The notes: generated by a model not told the origin, from the letters alone. Numbered from the stretch's first letter, positions 8,660 to 20,000 are shown. The stretch: DNA of 64,000 nucleotides from Candidatus Azobacteroides sp. (GCA_021201815.1 JAJQEC010000073.1:1-64000), one strand, 5' to 3'. Numbers and translations are program-made.

Positions 8660-10753
8660 ATGAAAAAACGTACCTTTATCACTTGTCTGATTATCAGTCT
8701 GGCTCCTATAGCATCCAGCTCCGGAATACCGGATGTAAAAGAACTTACCGAACATCATGCTACCCAGCGTCGTGACCTTAGCATGATCGGATCCCGTATT
8801 GTATTAAATCCTTACGACTTCAATGCTTCACCGGTAGATACTCCACCGGTAAAATATAGTAACAGTGCGGCTCTTCCATTGAACATCGGATACCTGACGA
8901 CCGGAAATAACTACCGGGAACAGGAAAAACGCTTCGGAAGAGAATTCAAAGAAATATTGGAAATAAGAAGAAAAGATGGAAAAGGAAATTTTTCCGAAGC
9001 TGAGGAATATGCTACCTTCTGGGCACCCCATGCCCTTGGTTTTACAGCAGTATATGGAAATAATACGGCTATTCGGGGAGAAGATTTTTTTTACGATGAG
9101 CATACAATTGTCCGTACTATAAAAACAGATACAAAAGATGCTTTCCTTATTTCCGGCCGTATAAAAGGAGAAGCCATTTTTAACAAAAAAGAACATGTCC
9201 TGCTTGTCCATTCCCTGAATTGTAAGTATGCGGTAACATTCAAAGAAATGACGGCAGGTAATATTTCGTTTTATACTACAAAAGAAAATTTGCTGACTGG
9301 TAAAAAGGAGAGTTCCGTGTCTTCTTCTCCTTCTTTCTGGAGTGTGGAAACAGGGAAATCCGGAAATGTGGATATGGTAGTCACTTTCGGGTTGCTAACA
9401 GAGTCGGACGAATCGCTTATAGAACGTGCAAAACGACCTCTTCGGAAAAATAATATTCAGCAGGCTCTTGCTGCACAGGAATCTTTCTGGAATACTTTTT
9501 TACAGACCCGCATTCCTCATCCGCAACAATTTGATCTTCCTTCTATTGATAATAAAGGAATAACCGGAGAAGAAATAAGAAAAGCTTATTATAAAGCCTG
9601 GGTGTTGCTGGCACAGAATGTTCTTCTGCCGGAATCGAATGAGTTCCCTTACTATCAGATTGTAACCGGAAAAGCGTCTTTATGGGATGAAGGACATGAA
9701 AGTGCTCCTTTCTCCGCGGCCTGGGAGTCTTTTGTGGCCATGCAGTTATTCGGTTACGTGGATACGGAAATTTCATGGAGTTGCCTCAAGGGGTTGTTGT
9801 CACTGGTCGATGAAGATGGAATGTTGGGGGGAGAAAGCCTTCCGTCCCGGAAAGCCCATACGGCATGGGTGCTATACGAACTTTCCGGTGACAAAACGTC
9901 TCTGGAAGAAGTATATCCTGCATTGGAGAGATACCTGAATTGGCGGATAGCAAATCCTCGCTGGATCTATAACGGCATGACCCCGGAAAATGAAAAAGAT
10001 GCGGAATTTGTGGTATCTGCCATTATGGACATGGAATACATGGTGAAAATTGCAGCAGCCCTTTCTTCCCGGAAGGAAGCGGCCGGATGGGAAAACAAAA
10101 GGCAGGAATATATCAACCGGTATAAAAGCTGGTTCTGGAGCCATCCGCAACATTTACCGGTACAGCATCTTAATCATTATAAAGGAAGAGATACGCATCC
10201 TATACAAATTACTACCGGATTATACATTGACGAACTGGATGGCGATTTTTTACACAGTATGCTGGGCTTAGTTTACAAATATTATGATTCCAATGTTTCT
10301 TTTGCTGGCTTTAACGCTCCTAAATATCCGGATATGGACTTAACTATTTATGGTCTGATTAGTAAAAATAAAACCGAATTGGCAAAAGGACTGATCGAAT
10401 CTACTCTGCGGGATATTCTTCTGGCAGAGAGTGTCTTTGCTGAGACCTATACAAATGATCCTGTTCCATTACCCGGTGGAGTAAGGCCTTCTATTTTCGG
10501 AATGGCGGAAATAATAGATTTTACTTTGTTAAGGAATGGATACATGTTTACCAGAGGAGAACCGACGGCAATAAATATTTATCCGGACGAAGAAACCGGA
10601 GTAAAAAATATTTTTTTCAAAGGAGAATATTATCATATACAAAACAAAGGAAAAAATCGGATCGGAATAAATAAAGGAAAGGATAATACGGATATGGGTA
10701 ATATGCTGTTAAGTCCAGGTGAGAGAAAAGCATTTTTTTCTTTTGATAAATAA
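8660..10753 (+). CDS. Secreted (alpha/alpha)6-barrel glycosidase-like protein, copy 2
   Basis: A paralogue of the preceding gene, 697 residues from ATG 8660. An in-frame ATG at 8645 is less likely because MKKRTFITCLIISL gives the better signal peptide and the earlier codons lie in a repeat. Conserved blocks match copy 1: HATQRRDLSMIGSRIV, EIRKAYYKAWVLLAQN, GKASLWDEGHESAPFSAAWESFVAMQL, SLVDEDGMLGGESLPSRKAH and ALERYLNWRI. It has about 60 additional C-terminal residues forming a small beta-rich tail. Duplication inside one operon suggests two related linkages or partner subunits. The activity is unassigned; the fold resembles GH63/GH37-type barrels. Confidence 0.6.
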   Translation: MKKRTFITCLIISLAPIASSSGIPDVKELTEHHATQRRDLSMIGSRIVLNPYDFNASPVDTPPVKYSNSAALPLNIGYLTTGNNYREQEKRFGREFKEILEIRRKDGKGNFSEAEEYATFWAPHALGFTAVYGNNTAIRGEDFFYDEHTIVRTIKTDTKDAFLISGRIKGEAIFNKKEHVLLVHSLNCKYAVTFKEMTAGNISFYTTKENLLTGKKESSVSSSPSFWSVETGKSGNVDMVVTFGLLTESDESLIERAKRPLRKNNIQQALAAQESFWNTFLQTRIPHPQQFDLPSIDNKGITGEEIRKAYYKAWVLLAQNVLLPESNEFPYYQIVTGKASLWDEGHESAPFSAAWESFVAMQLFGYVDTEISWSCLKGLLSLVDEDGMLGGESLPSRKAHTAWVLYELSGDKTSLEEVYPALERYLNWRIANPRWIYNGMTPENEKDAEFVVSAIMDMEYMVKIAAALSSRKEAAGWENKRQEYINRYKSWFWSHPQHLPVQHLNHYKGRDTHPIQITTGLYIDELDGDFLHSMLGLVYKYYDSNVSFAGFNAPKYPDMDLTIYGLISKNKTELAKGLIESTLRDILLAESVFAETYTNDPVPLPGGVRPSIFGMAEIIDFTLLRNGYMFTRGEPTAINIYPDEETGVKNIFFKGEYYHIQNKGKNRIGINKGKDNTDMGNMLLSPGERKAFFSFDK

Positions 10754-10846
10754 GGACAAGCGTCTCAGTATTTTCTTATATCATTTAATCGCAAATTTTT
10801 TTAACTATAACAACAACTTTTATTATCTATTTTAATACGTAATATC

Positions 10847-12085
10847 ATGAAAAAAAACATTGCTACCCTTTTTTCCTGGTTGGTTCTTACCGGGATTAGT
10901 TTCAGTCTCCATGCAAACGGAGATGGAATTGTAAAAGATGAATTTGAGAGTGGATCCCTCTGTGGATGGTATATTCCTTCCGACCATAATACGGGATTTT
11001 TACAGGTGGATGAAAAGGATCAGCTTATCGTGGAATCCTTAGGACAGCAGGACTGGTGTACATTGAACCGGGAAATAACTGTGGATTTCGGAGAAAATCC
11101 CGAATTGGCTATCAAAGTCTCAGAACTTCCCTCTAATATCTCTTTCCATATGAAAGTAGAAAGATTAGCGAATGCAGACGATTTTGTTTTTTTAGAGATT
11201 AATAACGCTTTTTATCCTGGAAATTACAATAATGTGTATGCCTGGGACGTTAAACAATTATTAAACGAAAAATTTATTGAACTAAATCAGGAATTTAAAA
11301 TTCAGGTTGTTTTTCAAGGAATAAACGGTGTTCAGCAAATGGCTATTGACTGGGTTCGTTCGGATCCGTATTTTGTTGAAGATGAATTTAAAAACGCTTT
11401 TGCTTGTAACTGGTATATTCCTTCGGACCATACAACCGGAACCTTAAGCACCAATGAAAATGAAGAACTGGTAATACAGACTTCCGGATTACAGGACTGG
11501 TGTTCTTTGAATAGGGAAATCAAAATTGATTTCGGAAAAAATCCGGAAGTGACAATCAAAATAAACCGATTGCCGGAAAACATATCTTTCCATATGAAGA
11601 TAGAAAATCTGGCCGACCATAATGAATATGTTTTTTTACAACCTTCGGAAGCTGATCATCCTTTCGGAATTGAAAATGTATATACCTGGAATGTAAAAAA
11701 ACTGCTGGAAGAAGAAGCGATTGACCTGGTAAAAGATTTCAAGTTACAACTTGTCTTTGAACATATTTCCGGGGAGCAAACAATTGCCATAGACTGGGTT
11801 CGTTCCTGGCACCGTATACAAAAAGACCCTTCTCCTCCTACTTCCCTGGAAGAAATAGCAGGAACCGGAATCTTCACTGTCATACGGAAAGATGGAAATA
11901 CTCTTTCTATCGTAGGAGGAAACCCGGAGATAACTAAATCGGTATCTGTTTTCGATGTAAATGGAAAAATCACCATGCAGGCACAGATTTTAAATGACCT
12001 GGATATTTCACTATTAAATAAAGGAATATATATTATACATATTGTAACCGCTAATCAGCAACAAATCATAAAATTTATTAAATAA
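10847..12085 (+). CDS. T9SS cargo protein with two copies of a repeated module
   Basis: Secreted protein of 412 residues: signal peptide to about residue 23 (ending SLHANG), two modules of about 150 residues (about 28-172 and 176-326), and a C-terminal T9SS sorting domain (VSVFDVNGKI...LNKGIYIIHIV...KFIK). Each module starts near (C)xWYIPSDHxTG, has a central QDWC(T/S)LNREI, then LPxNISFHMK(V/I)E, a NVY(A/T)W(D/N)VK segment, and ends in AIDWVRS. The module is not one I recognise; the beta-rich pattern suggests a jelly-roll, possibly glycan-binding. The sorting domain implies transport across the outer membrane and anchoring on the cell surface. Confidence 0.75.
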   Translation: MKKNIATLFSWLVLTGISFSLHANGDGIVKDEFESGSLCGWYIPSDHNTGFLQVDEKDQLIVESLGQQDWCTLNREITVDFGENPELAIKVSELPSNISFHMKVERLANADDFVFLEINNAFYPGNYNNVYAWDVKQLLNEKFIELNQEFKIQVVFQGINGVQQMAIDWVRSDPYFVEDEFKNAFACNWYIPSDHTTGTLSTNENEELVIQTSGLQDWCSLNREIKIDFGKNPEVTIKINRLPENISFHMKIENLADHNEYVFLQPSEADHPFGIENVYTWNVKKLLEEEAIDLVKDFKLQLVFEHISGEQTIAIDWVRSWHRIQKDPSPPTSLEEIAGTGIFTVIRKDGNTLSIVGGNPEITKSVSVFDVNGKITMQAQILNDLDISLLNKGIYIIHIVTANQQQIIKFIK

Positions 12086-12526
12086 ATAGAACAACACTCT
12101 TTTAGTTGACAGCATAAGTAAATATCTTTAAGAAATTTCTGTTTTTTACAGCATATAATGGTAAGGAAATTGAAAATTGATAAGCGTTTTACAGGGTTTC
12201 GGTATCCTGTATGAACAGTAACCCGGAACCTTGTAATCCTATCAACAGGCTAAAAAATAAATAAATCATAAAACATCATACCACTTTCAGGAATACTGTT
12301 ACCTTATATCCGGTGACAGAAAAATGCTTTATCTCTTTTATTTATTGAATAGAGTGGAAAGGCACCGGTTTATAATTAAAGAGTAATGTCTTTCTGTATA
12401 AGGACTATCGTTTTATCTGTTGTTTGTTTTTATTCGTAACCGAAAAGTAAATTGTTTACTTACTCCTGTCAGGCACAAGACTTTCACTGAAACATTCACC
12501 CTTATTAGTTTAACACAACGTTTATT
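12086..12526. other. Gene-free gap inside the PUL
   Basis: About 440 bp with no credible frame. I see no clear terminator or TAnnTTTG promoter. A segment at about 12150-12198 (AGCATATAATGG followed by ATTGATAAGCGTTTTACAGGG) resembles 30442-30482 after the HTCS gene. Confidence 0.6.
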
Positions 12527-15115
12527 ATGAGAAAAATAGCTACTATATTTTTCCTGTTGCATCTGACAGGATGTCTCTGCTTTTCTTATGCCACAGAAGG
12601 AGCCTTTATCCGTGACCTATTTGAAAATGCTTCTCTCTATAGTTGGTACATTCCTGCCGATCATGAAACCGGCAAGTTAATCTCCACAGAAAAAGAGGGA
12701 CTTATCATCCGTACCTCCGGTGAAAAAGACTGGTGCACACTGAACCGGGAGATAAGAATGGATTTTAATGCTCATCCTGACCTGGGAATCCGGATTCCAT
12801 ACCTACCCGAAAATGTATCTTTCCACATGAAAGTGGAACGTCTGGCAAATGCCGATGAAGTAGTTTTTCTGGACCCGGCTTCTGTCTCCCATCCCTTGAA
12901 TAGTCCCGATGTATATGTATGGAATGTAAAACAATTATTGACAGAAAAGTCTTATGATCTGTTTCAACAGTTTAAAATTCAACTGGTCTTTGAATATGTT
13001 TGGGGAGAACAAGAAATTAACGTGAAGTGGATATGTTCCGCCCCATATTTTATCGAAGATACTTTTACGGAAGGCTCCGTACATAGTTGGTATATACCGG
13101 AAGATCACGGAACAGGCAGATTGGATTTAACAGAGAATGGCAATCTGAGTATTAAAACGTCGGGAGAAAAAGACTGGTGTACACTGAACCGCGAGATAGA
13201 AGTGGATTTTGAACATTATCCGGATTTACTCTTAAAAATAAGCGAATTGCCCGGAAATATTTCCTTCCATCTAAAAATAGAAAACCTGGCAGATCATACT
13301 GAATTCGTAGTTTTACAACCGGTTGGAAGCAGCGTGGATGAAAATCAGTCCGGCGTTTACCAATGGAATGTGAAAGAATTATTAACGGAAAAAAATATCC
13401 GCTTACATCAGAATTTTAAAATCCAGCTAACACTGGAAAATATTGTAGGAAAACAATCGGTTGTAGTTAATGGGGTAAGGTCGGAAGTTGTTTCTTCTTC
13501 CGGTGAGGATCGTACGGCTGACTATCTTTCTCAGCATGAAAAAATATGGCATCTGATTATGTATGGACAAAGCCTTTCTGAAGGTTCACAATCTTATCCT
13601 GCTTTATCCACAGAGTCCCTTCCGAGAAATTACGTGATCGGTGAACAGGTTTGGATCGGGCGTGGAAATTACAACCTGGACCGGTTAACGCCACTGAAAG
13701 CACAACCATCCCTGGAAGACCGGTATATGAATTTCGAAAAGAACCGGCAGTCCATTGCTAAATGTGAGAATGCATTGATAGGCGCAACCAATCATATCCG
13801 TCAGGTATTGGGGAATGAAACAACAGGAATAATTGCTACCTCTTCCGGAAAAGACGGAAAGACGGTGGAAGAACTCTCAAAAGAATCTCAGCATGCAGAA
13901 TATGTGTATGGAGATTTTCTCCTTTCCTTGCAGGCAATAAAGGAAATAATGAATCGGAATGAAGTCTCCCTTTTCTGTCCGGCTATATTCTGGATGCAGG
14001 GAGAATCCAATTATGACCCATTGCCGGGACTTACACCGGGAAGTATCTATACCAATGAAAAGGAAACCTATCAAAATCTGCTTCTTGCCTTAAAAAATAA
14101 TATGCAGGCTGACATCCGGAACACTTATCAACAAGTAGCAGACCCATTGTTTATCACCTATCAGACCGGTGGAAATTATATTCGGAACGAACAACAGACC
14201 ATTTCTATGGCACAACTGGAAGCATCCAACCGATATGACGATATTATCTGTGCCGGACCGGTGTATCCGGTTCCCGACAGAAACGGACATCTGGATCCGA
14301 ACGGATACCGTTGGTACGGAGAAATGCTGGGAAAAGTGTTTTATAAAAAAGTAGTTTTGCAGGAAGATTTCAAGCCACTGCAACCAAGAAAGATAGTAAA
14401 GGAAAGTGCACAAACGTTATCCGTGGAATTCCTTGTCCCGGAGCCTCCGTTAGTATTTGATACGGAGATAATTCATATGATTCCTGATTATGGTTTCAGC
14501 ATAAAGGACAATGCCGGAAAGAAATCCATTATTTCCCTGGAAATAGAGGGTAATAAAGTCAGGATAACTTGTGATGCTCCTTTTACAGGAGAAATAACCC
14601 TTTCCTATGCCGGGGAAGAATTCCAGGGACATGGTTCTTTGCGTGACAGTGATCCGTATACCGGATACTATGCATACGAAAACCTTGACCGGAAAGATGA
14701 ACAGGGACAATTTATTTTTACCAGGGAAGATTCGGAAAGCACATTGACCCCTGCGCATGATCCTTCTTCTTTATATGGAAAACGCTATCCGCTCTATAAT
14801 TTCTGTGTTAATTTTTACTACCGGATTCCGGAAGGAGAAACCGAATATCATGTTCCTTATCTCTCGTCTCCACCTGTAAATATAAATAAAACGGAAAAAG
14901 TAAATCCTTTATCCGTTACTTATACAAATAACAGGCTTTTTATTACAGGCGGCAGTACCTTGGAAAAGAAGGTAGAAGTATATAACCTATATGGGAAATG
15001 TATCCTAAACACTTTATGTGAAGAGCAACTGGATGTTTCTTTCCTTCCGGCAGGCGGATATATTATACAGGTACGCTCCGGAGAAGAAAAAATAGCTACT
15101 AAAGTGTTAAAATAA
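12527..15115 (+). CDS. T9SS cargo: two repeated modules plus SGNH (sialate-acetylesterase-like) domain
   Basis: Secreted protein of 862 residues. After the signal peptide (to about residue 22) come two copies of the module seen in the preceding gene (about 27-172 and 176-319; DWCTLNREI at 68-76 and 216-224). An esterase domain of the SGNH/acetylesterase type follows: IWHLIMYGQSLSEG with the nucleophile Ser at about 349, FWMQGESN, and DRNGHLDPNGYRWYGE holding the likely catalytic His. It ends with a T9SS sorting domain (VEVYNLYGKC...LPAGGYIIQVRSG...KVLK). Probably a cell-surface esterase held to glycan by its modules. It is a second esterase in this locus, on the outside, while the SGNH protein at 5523 has no sorting domain. 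Confidence 0.78.
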   Translation: MRKIATIFFLLHLTGCLCFSYATEGAFIRDLFENASLYSWYIPADHETGKLISTEKEGLIIRTSGEKDWCTLNREIRMDFNAHPDLGIRIPYLPENVSFHMKVERLANADEVVFLDPASVSHPLNSPDVYVWNVKQLLTEKSYDLFQQFKIQLVFEYVWGEQEINVKWICSAPYFIEDTFTEGSVHSWYIPEDHGTGRLDLTENGNLSIKTSGEKDWCTLNREIEVDFEHYPDLLLKISELPGNISFHLKIENLADHTEFVVLQPVGSSVDENQSGVYQWNVKELLTEKNIRLHQNFKIQLTLENIVGKQSVVVNGVRSEVVSSSGEDRTADYLSQHEKIWHLIMYGQSLSEGSQSYPALSTESLPRNYVIGEQVWIGRGNYNLDRLTPLKAQPSLEDRYMNFEKNRQSIAKCENALIGATNHIRQVLGNETTGIIATSSGKDGKTVEELSKESQHAEYVYGDFLLSLQAIKEIMNRNEVSLFCPAIFWMQGESNYDPLPGLTPGSIYTNEKETYQNLLLALKNNMQADIRNTYQQVADPLFITYQTGGNYIRNEQQTISMAQLEASNRYDDIICAGPVYPVPDRNGHLDPNGYRWYGEMLGKVFYKKVVLQEDFKPLQPRKIVKESAQTLSVEFLVPEPPLVFDTEIIHMIPDYGFSIKDNAGKKSIISLEIEGNKVRITCDAPFTGEITLSYAGEEFQGHGSLRDSDPYTGYYAYENLDRKDEQGQFIFTREDSESTLTPAHDPSSLYGKRYPLYNFCVNFYYRIPEGETEYHVPYLSSPPVNINKTEKVNPLSVTYTNNRLFITGGSTLEKKVEVYNLYGKCILNTLCEEQLDVSFLPAGGYIIQVRSGEEKIATKVLK

Positions 15116-15131
15116 AGTGAATTATTTGCTG

Positions 15132-15186
15132 TATACTCTTTTGAAACTCTGGTATACCCTATTTATAAACAGAGAACTTAAATTTG
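15132..15186 (+). promoter_or_regulatory. Second PUL promoter with candidate HTCS operator
   Basis: TATACTC (15132-15138) and TATACCC (15153-15159) are 21 bp apart, followed by a consensus -7 element TAAATTTG at 15179-15186. The offset of the -7 element from the first half-site is 47 bases, as at 3117-3171, and the 16-base stretch GTATACTCTTTTGAAA is identical at the two sites. The downstream unit starts with the three-module T9SS protein and leads into susC and susD. Confidence 0.6.
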
Positions 15187-15303
15187 CTAGCACACTTATA
15201 ATACGAAACAACATATAAGCTTAAATCAGTATCCAAAAAATCTTACATCTTAATTCTTAATTTTTGACTCTTGACTCTATTTAAATACTTAAATCAAACA
15301 ATT

Positions 15304-16956
15304 ATGAGAAAATTTATTTTTACTTCCTGGATATTACTATTGGTAACAGGTTTTTCATCTTCCCTGTATGCAGGAAAAGCAGATAAAATTAAATATGAAT
15401 TTATGGGATCTACGAATGGGTGGAGTTATCCCGCCGATCATAATCAGGGGGTAATGGAAATTACGCCGGAAAATTATTTACGCATCATCCGTACCGGAAG
15501 TGACGATTGGTTTATGATGCAGAAAACAATAACCGTGGATTTTGATCTTTATCCGGAGTTGGCTGTAAGACTGGTGAAAGAACTCGAACAGGGTCGCTGG
15601 TTCTTTAAAATAGAAAAAGACGATTTCTGGAAAGAGCTGCTGGTAGACAATTCCTATATGGCAGAAATTCCGGGCGCAGATGATGATTACCTGAACTCTA
15701 TTTATGTATGGGACATCCGTAGTATTCTGCGGGAAGAAGGAATTCCGGTAACAGAGCCCGTTACTCTTAATCTGCAATTTACCCTGCAGCAAACAGAACC
15801 GGGGAACTCCATCGAACTGGATTGGATCCGTTCGGATTACAATGATGATAAAATAGATCCGGCGGATGATGTAACAAAAGTGCAGGTAACCGGTACACTA
15901 GTGGATAATATGGAAAGTGCGCAGGGCTGGAGTGTCCTTGCTGGCGGTGAGTTAATAGCGGAAAACGGAACGGTTGGAATCAGAACTACCGGACCGGATG
16001 CATGGTCTATTTTGCATAAAAGCTTCTCGGAAGATGTAACAAAATATCCATTTTTAGCGGCAAAGATTGCAGACTTCAACAGAGGATGGGAACTGAAATT
16101 TTCAAGTGAACAGGTAGAAAAAGTATTGGATGCAGGCAATGCCAGTGAAAGTGGAGCTATGTATGTATGGAATCTGACGGAAATTACAGAACTATCAGGA
16201 AAACAGGATTTCTCTATTCAGATTGTGGCAAAAGATGGTACCGATTCGTATGTAACAGTAGATTGGATTCGTTCCCAGAATTACATTTCTCCTTCTCAGG
16301 CAAAAGCAGAAAAAGGAAATATTAACGATCAGATGGAAAGTGCCGACGGATGGCGCAATATTGATGCCGGGGAAATATTTACCCGGAACGGTACGGTAGG
16401 CGTACGGGCTATGAATGGTAGTACACAGGGATGGTATGTTATCCGCAAGGATTATATGGAAAATGTAGATGAGTATCCTTATTTACGGGTTACTGTGGCT
16501 GACTTTAATGAAGACTGGACCGTAAAAGTCGTTACTTCGGACGGAGAAAAAGAATTGCTGAAAGAAAATGCCATTCAGAACGGAAAGGTATATACCTGGA
16601 ATTTGCAACGGCAGACCGGAACCAACGGAACTAATAACTATGGCGTGCAACTGCTGGCATTGGGGACTTCCGGAAGTACATATTTCACGGTAGATGCTAT
16701 TGAATCTTATAAGTATATAGATGATTCGAATGTGGGAATTAACGATCCGAAAGAACAAACTGTATCGGTATACACACAGAATGGAAAAATCATCGTTAAC
16801 ATGGAAAACAAAACAAATCTTCAGGTGGTGGATTTGTTGGGACGGGTTGTATTCGCTCAGAACCTTGAAACCGGTATGCATGAAATACCAGTGCCGCAGG
16901 CCGGCATTTATGTAGTGGTTGCCGGTACATCGAAAGCGAAAATAGTAGTACAATAA
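15304..16956 (+). CDS. T9SS cargo protein with three copies of the repeated module
   Basis: Secreted protein of 550 residues from ATG 15304 (MRKFIFTSWILLL gives a proper signal peptide; the in-frame ATG at 15271 lies in a simple repeat). Three modules follow, ending at IELDWIRSD, VTVDWIRSQ and TVDAIESYK. They are more divergent than those of the two preceding proteins: the second and third open with DxMESAxGW and have DAWSILHKSF or QGWYVIRKDY where others have DWCTLNREI. A T9SS sorting domain ends it (LQVVDLLGRVVFAQ...AGIYVVVAGTSKAKIVVQ). It has no catalytic domain, so it is probably a surface glycan-binding protein made of modules only. Position just before susC is where surface glycan-binding proteins are often found, though those usually follow susD. 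Confidence 0.75.
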   Translation: MRKFIFTSWILLLVTGFSSSLYAGKADKIKYEFMGSTNGWSYPADHNQGVMEITPENYLRIIRTGSDDWFMMQKTITVDFDLYPELAVRLVKELEQGRWFFKIEKDDFWKELLVDNSYMAEIPGADDDYLNSIYVWDIRSILREEGIPVTEPVTLNLQFTLQQTEPGNSIELDWIRSDYNDDKIDPADDVTKVQVTGTLVDNMESAQGWSVLAGGELIAENGTVGIRTTGPDAWSILHKSFSEDVTKYPFLAAKIADFNRGWELKFSSEQVEKVLDAGNASESGAMYVWNLTEITELSGKQDFSIQIVAKDGTDSYVTVDWIRSQNYISPSQAKAEKGNINDQMESADGWRNIDAGEIFTRNGTVGVRAMNGSTQGWYVIRKDYMENVDEYPYLRVTVADFNEDWTVKVVTSDGEKELLKENAIQNGKVYTWNLQRQTGTNGTNNYGVQLLALGTSGSTYFTVDAIESYKYIDDSNVGINDPKEQTVSVYTQNGKIIVNMENKTNLQVVDLLGRVVFAQNLETGMHEIPVPQAGIYVVVAGTSKAKIVVQ

Positions 16957-16961
16957 GAAAT

Positions 16962-17023
16962 AAAACCGGGGAGGGAAGTTTCAATCAGGGCTTCATTTTG
17001 TTTCTTCCTTCCTCAGGTTTTTC
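16962..17023 (+). terminator. Imperfect hairpin with T tract before susC
   Basis: AAAACCGGGGAGGGAAG (16962-16978) can pair with CTTCCTTCCTCAGGTTTT (17004-17021), allowing G-U pairs and one bulge, followed by a short T run. It could act as a partial terminator between the three-module gene and susC. Confidence 0.4.
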
Positions 17024-17063
17024 TCTCTGAAAAGAGAACCGGTTGATCATTTATTCTAATAAT

Positions 17064-20000
17064 ATGAGAAGTGTAATAAATAAATGCTCTTTTACCTTAT
17101 TCCTATTCCTGATTTGTTCTGCCGGATGGGCACAGGAAAAAATCAGTTTTTCAGGAATCGTAAAAGATAAAGATACAGATGAGACCCTGATCGGGGTAAA
17201 CATCTTTGATAAAACCAGTAAAGCCGGTACCATCACCGATATAGAAGGAGAATTCGTATTGGAAGTCACCTCCGGAACAACCCTGGAAATTAGTTATGTG
17301 GGATATGTAACTCGGGAATGGAAAGTGACTTCTTCTACCAAAGAAACCATTTACCTCTCTCCTGACTCCGGTTTGCTGGATGAAGTGACTGTAGTCGGCT
17401 ACGGTACTCAGAAAAAAGTTTCCCTTACCGGAGCAATCAGTTCGGTAGATAGCCGTGTTTTTGAAGATAAGGCTACTTCCAATACTATTTCGGCTCTTCA
17501 GGGACAGGTGCCGGGACTTAATATCGTAAAAACCCAGGGGAAACCCGGGTATGAAGACTGGATGATTAACATCCGGGGATTATCCTCAAACCGCGATTTG
17601 CAACCGCTTATCGTACTTGATGGGCAAACAATGGCAAACTCACAGGAATTATCAAAAATCAATTCCAACGACATAGAAAATATTACCGTACTGAAAGACG
17701 CGGCTGCTTCTATTTATGGGGCAAGAGCTGCCGGTGGGGTAATCCTGATTACCACAAAAAGAGCGAATACGGTGAAACCCACTATTTCCTATAATGGAAA
17801 TGTGACTTTACAGATACTAGGCAGGAATATTAAACTCATGGATAGGTTCCAATGGTTTACCAACCTGGATAATGCGTATGCCAATGCCGGTCTGGCGGAT
17901 AGCCATCCGTTTTTCCTTCTGAAAGAATATTATATGGGAAAAGAATCCGGATATGCGATTCCACGGGATGATCCCCGCTTTGAGGGAATGGCTTCGTTTC
18001 AGGATGTAACGGATTTTACCTTCTGTGATACGGACTGGCAGGATGTGTTTTACGGTACGGCATTGTCTACTCAGCACAATATGTCTTTAAGTGGTTCTAC
18101 TCCTAAAACCAATTACTATGTTTCATTAGGTTATACCGACCAGAACAGTCCGTTGAAATGGGGTGAACTGCGGGATAAAAGATACAGTGGACGTGCCAAT
18201 GTGGAAATGAAAATTACCGATAACCTTACTTCTATTACGAAATTCTCTTACGAACGGGAAAATTATGTAGAACCTACTTATACCGATCAGGCAGTGGCTA
18301 CACTGATGCAACGCCAGCCGGGTATGGCTTCACAAACAGTAGATGGAAAACCATACGCATGGGGAGCACAGCCGGCAATGAATTGGGCGATGGAACTGGG
18401 TGGAGATACCAAACGAAATTTTTACCGTACCAATATTTCCCAGGCACTGGAATATAAGCCAGTAAAGGATCTGACTATTACCGGAATGGCAGGTTTTAAT
18501 GACTGGACCTACCGGGATAGCCGCCTTATGCAATCTGTGACTTATTACGATTACAGTGGTACCAAAGAAGTGCTGGTTACTCCGACCTTAGCCAATACAA
18601 AATTTGAAAACAGCTGGGATGAACACTTCTACCAGAACTATCAGTTATATGCAAATTATGAACATATATTCGAAAATATCCATGATGTAAAAGTCATGTT
18701 AGGTACTTCTTACGAAAATGATCGTTTTGAGCGTACCTGGAGCGGAAGAAATGAATTATTGATTTCCGATCTGCCTTCTCTGAATGCAGGAAATCCGGAA
18801 CTCGCCACCAACGGGGATGAAGTCTCTCAATGGGCGATTGCTTCTTACTTCGGACGGTTCAATTATGCCTATGATGGAAAATATCTGTTAGAAGCGAACT
18901 TCCGTTATGACGGTTCTTCCCGTTTTATTGCTTCCGAACGCTGGGGGTTATTCGGTGGCGTATCTGCTGCATGGCGTGTTTCGGAAGAAGGCTTCCTGAA
19001 AAATAGCAATGTATTTCAGAATTTGAAATTAAGGGCTTCATACGGAACTGCAGGAAATCAGGAAGGAATCGGAATATATGATTACATTCAGCGGATGGCA
19101 TTGGGATTATACCCGTTCGGTTCCGACCAGTACCGGTATCTGACCATGGGTATGAATGGAATGGTCAGCCTGGACAGAACATGGGAAACCGTGAAAACAG
19201 CGAATGCCGGACTGGATTTTAGTGTGTTGAACGGACGTTTATCCGGGGAAATAGACTATTTCAGAAAGAAAAACGATAATATGCTGATTGCTGTTTCTTA
19301 CCCGGCATTATTAGGTGCAACCCCTCCGGCAACCAATAACGGTTCCATGCGGACTACCGGATTTGAAGTTACATTAACATGGCGGGATAAAATCGGAAAT
19401 GATTTTCATTACTTTATTACTGCTTCTTATTTCGATGCCCGGAACAAAATGCTGGACCTGGGTGGGGAAGGAGATCAGGAAGTCTGGATGATTCCTTATA
19501 AACAGGGACATACAGCTTATTCTTTCTTTGGCTATAAATCCGATGGTATTATTCAAAATGAAGCACAGTTGGAAGAATACAAACAACGATTTTCCAATTT
19601 ACCCTCCAATATAGGCGTAGGAGATGCGATGTTTATTGATAAGAATGACGACGGATTATTAACTGCCGAAGATACCTATGATCTGGGAAGTGCCGATCCG
19701 AGATACGGATTTAGTGCATCTTTCGGTGCGGAATGGAAAGGATTTGACTTGTCTGCTTTCTTTCAGGGATACGGGAAAATATTCGGATACAACTGGACAG
19801 ACCGTCCGTATGACAACTGGTGGCTGAATAACAACTCATATTTTGTGGGTAGAGTCGCAGAATTGATGGACGATCCATCCAATCCGGATGCTAAGATTGT
19901 TGCGAATCCGGATGCAAGCTATCCGAAAGTTTCTTCCAATGAAAGTGTCTCCGGATACAATTACCAGTTATCGGACATTATGCTGCGGAATTACGGATAT

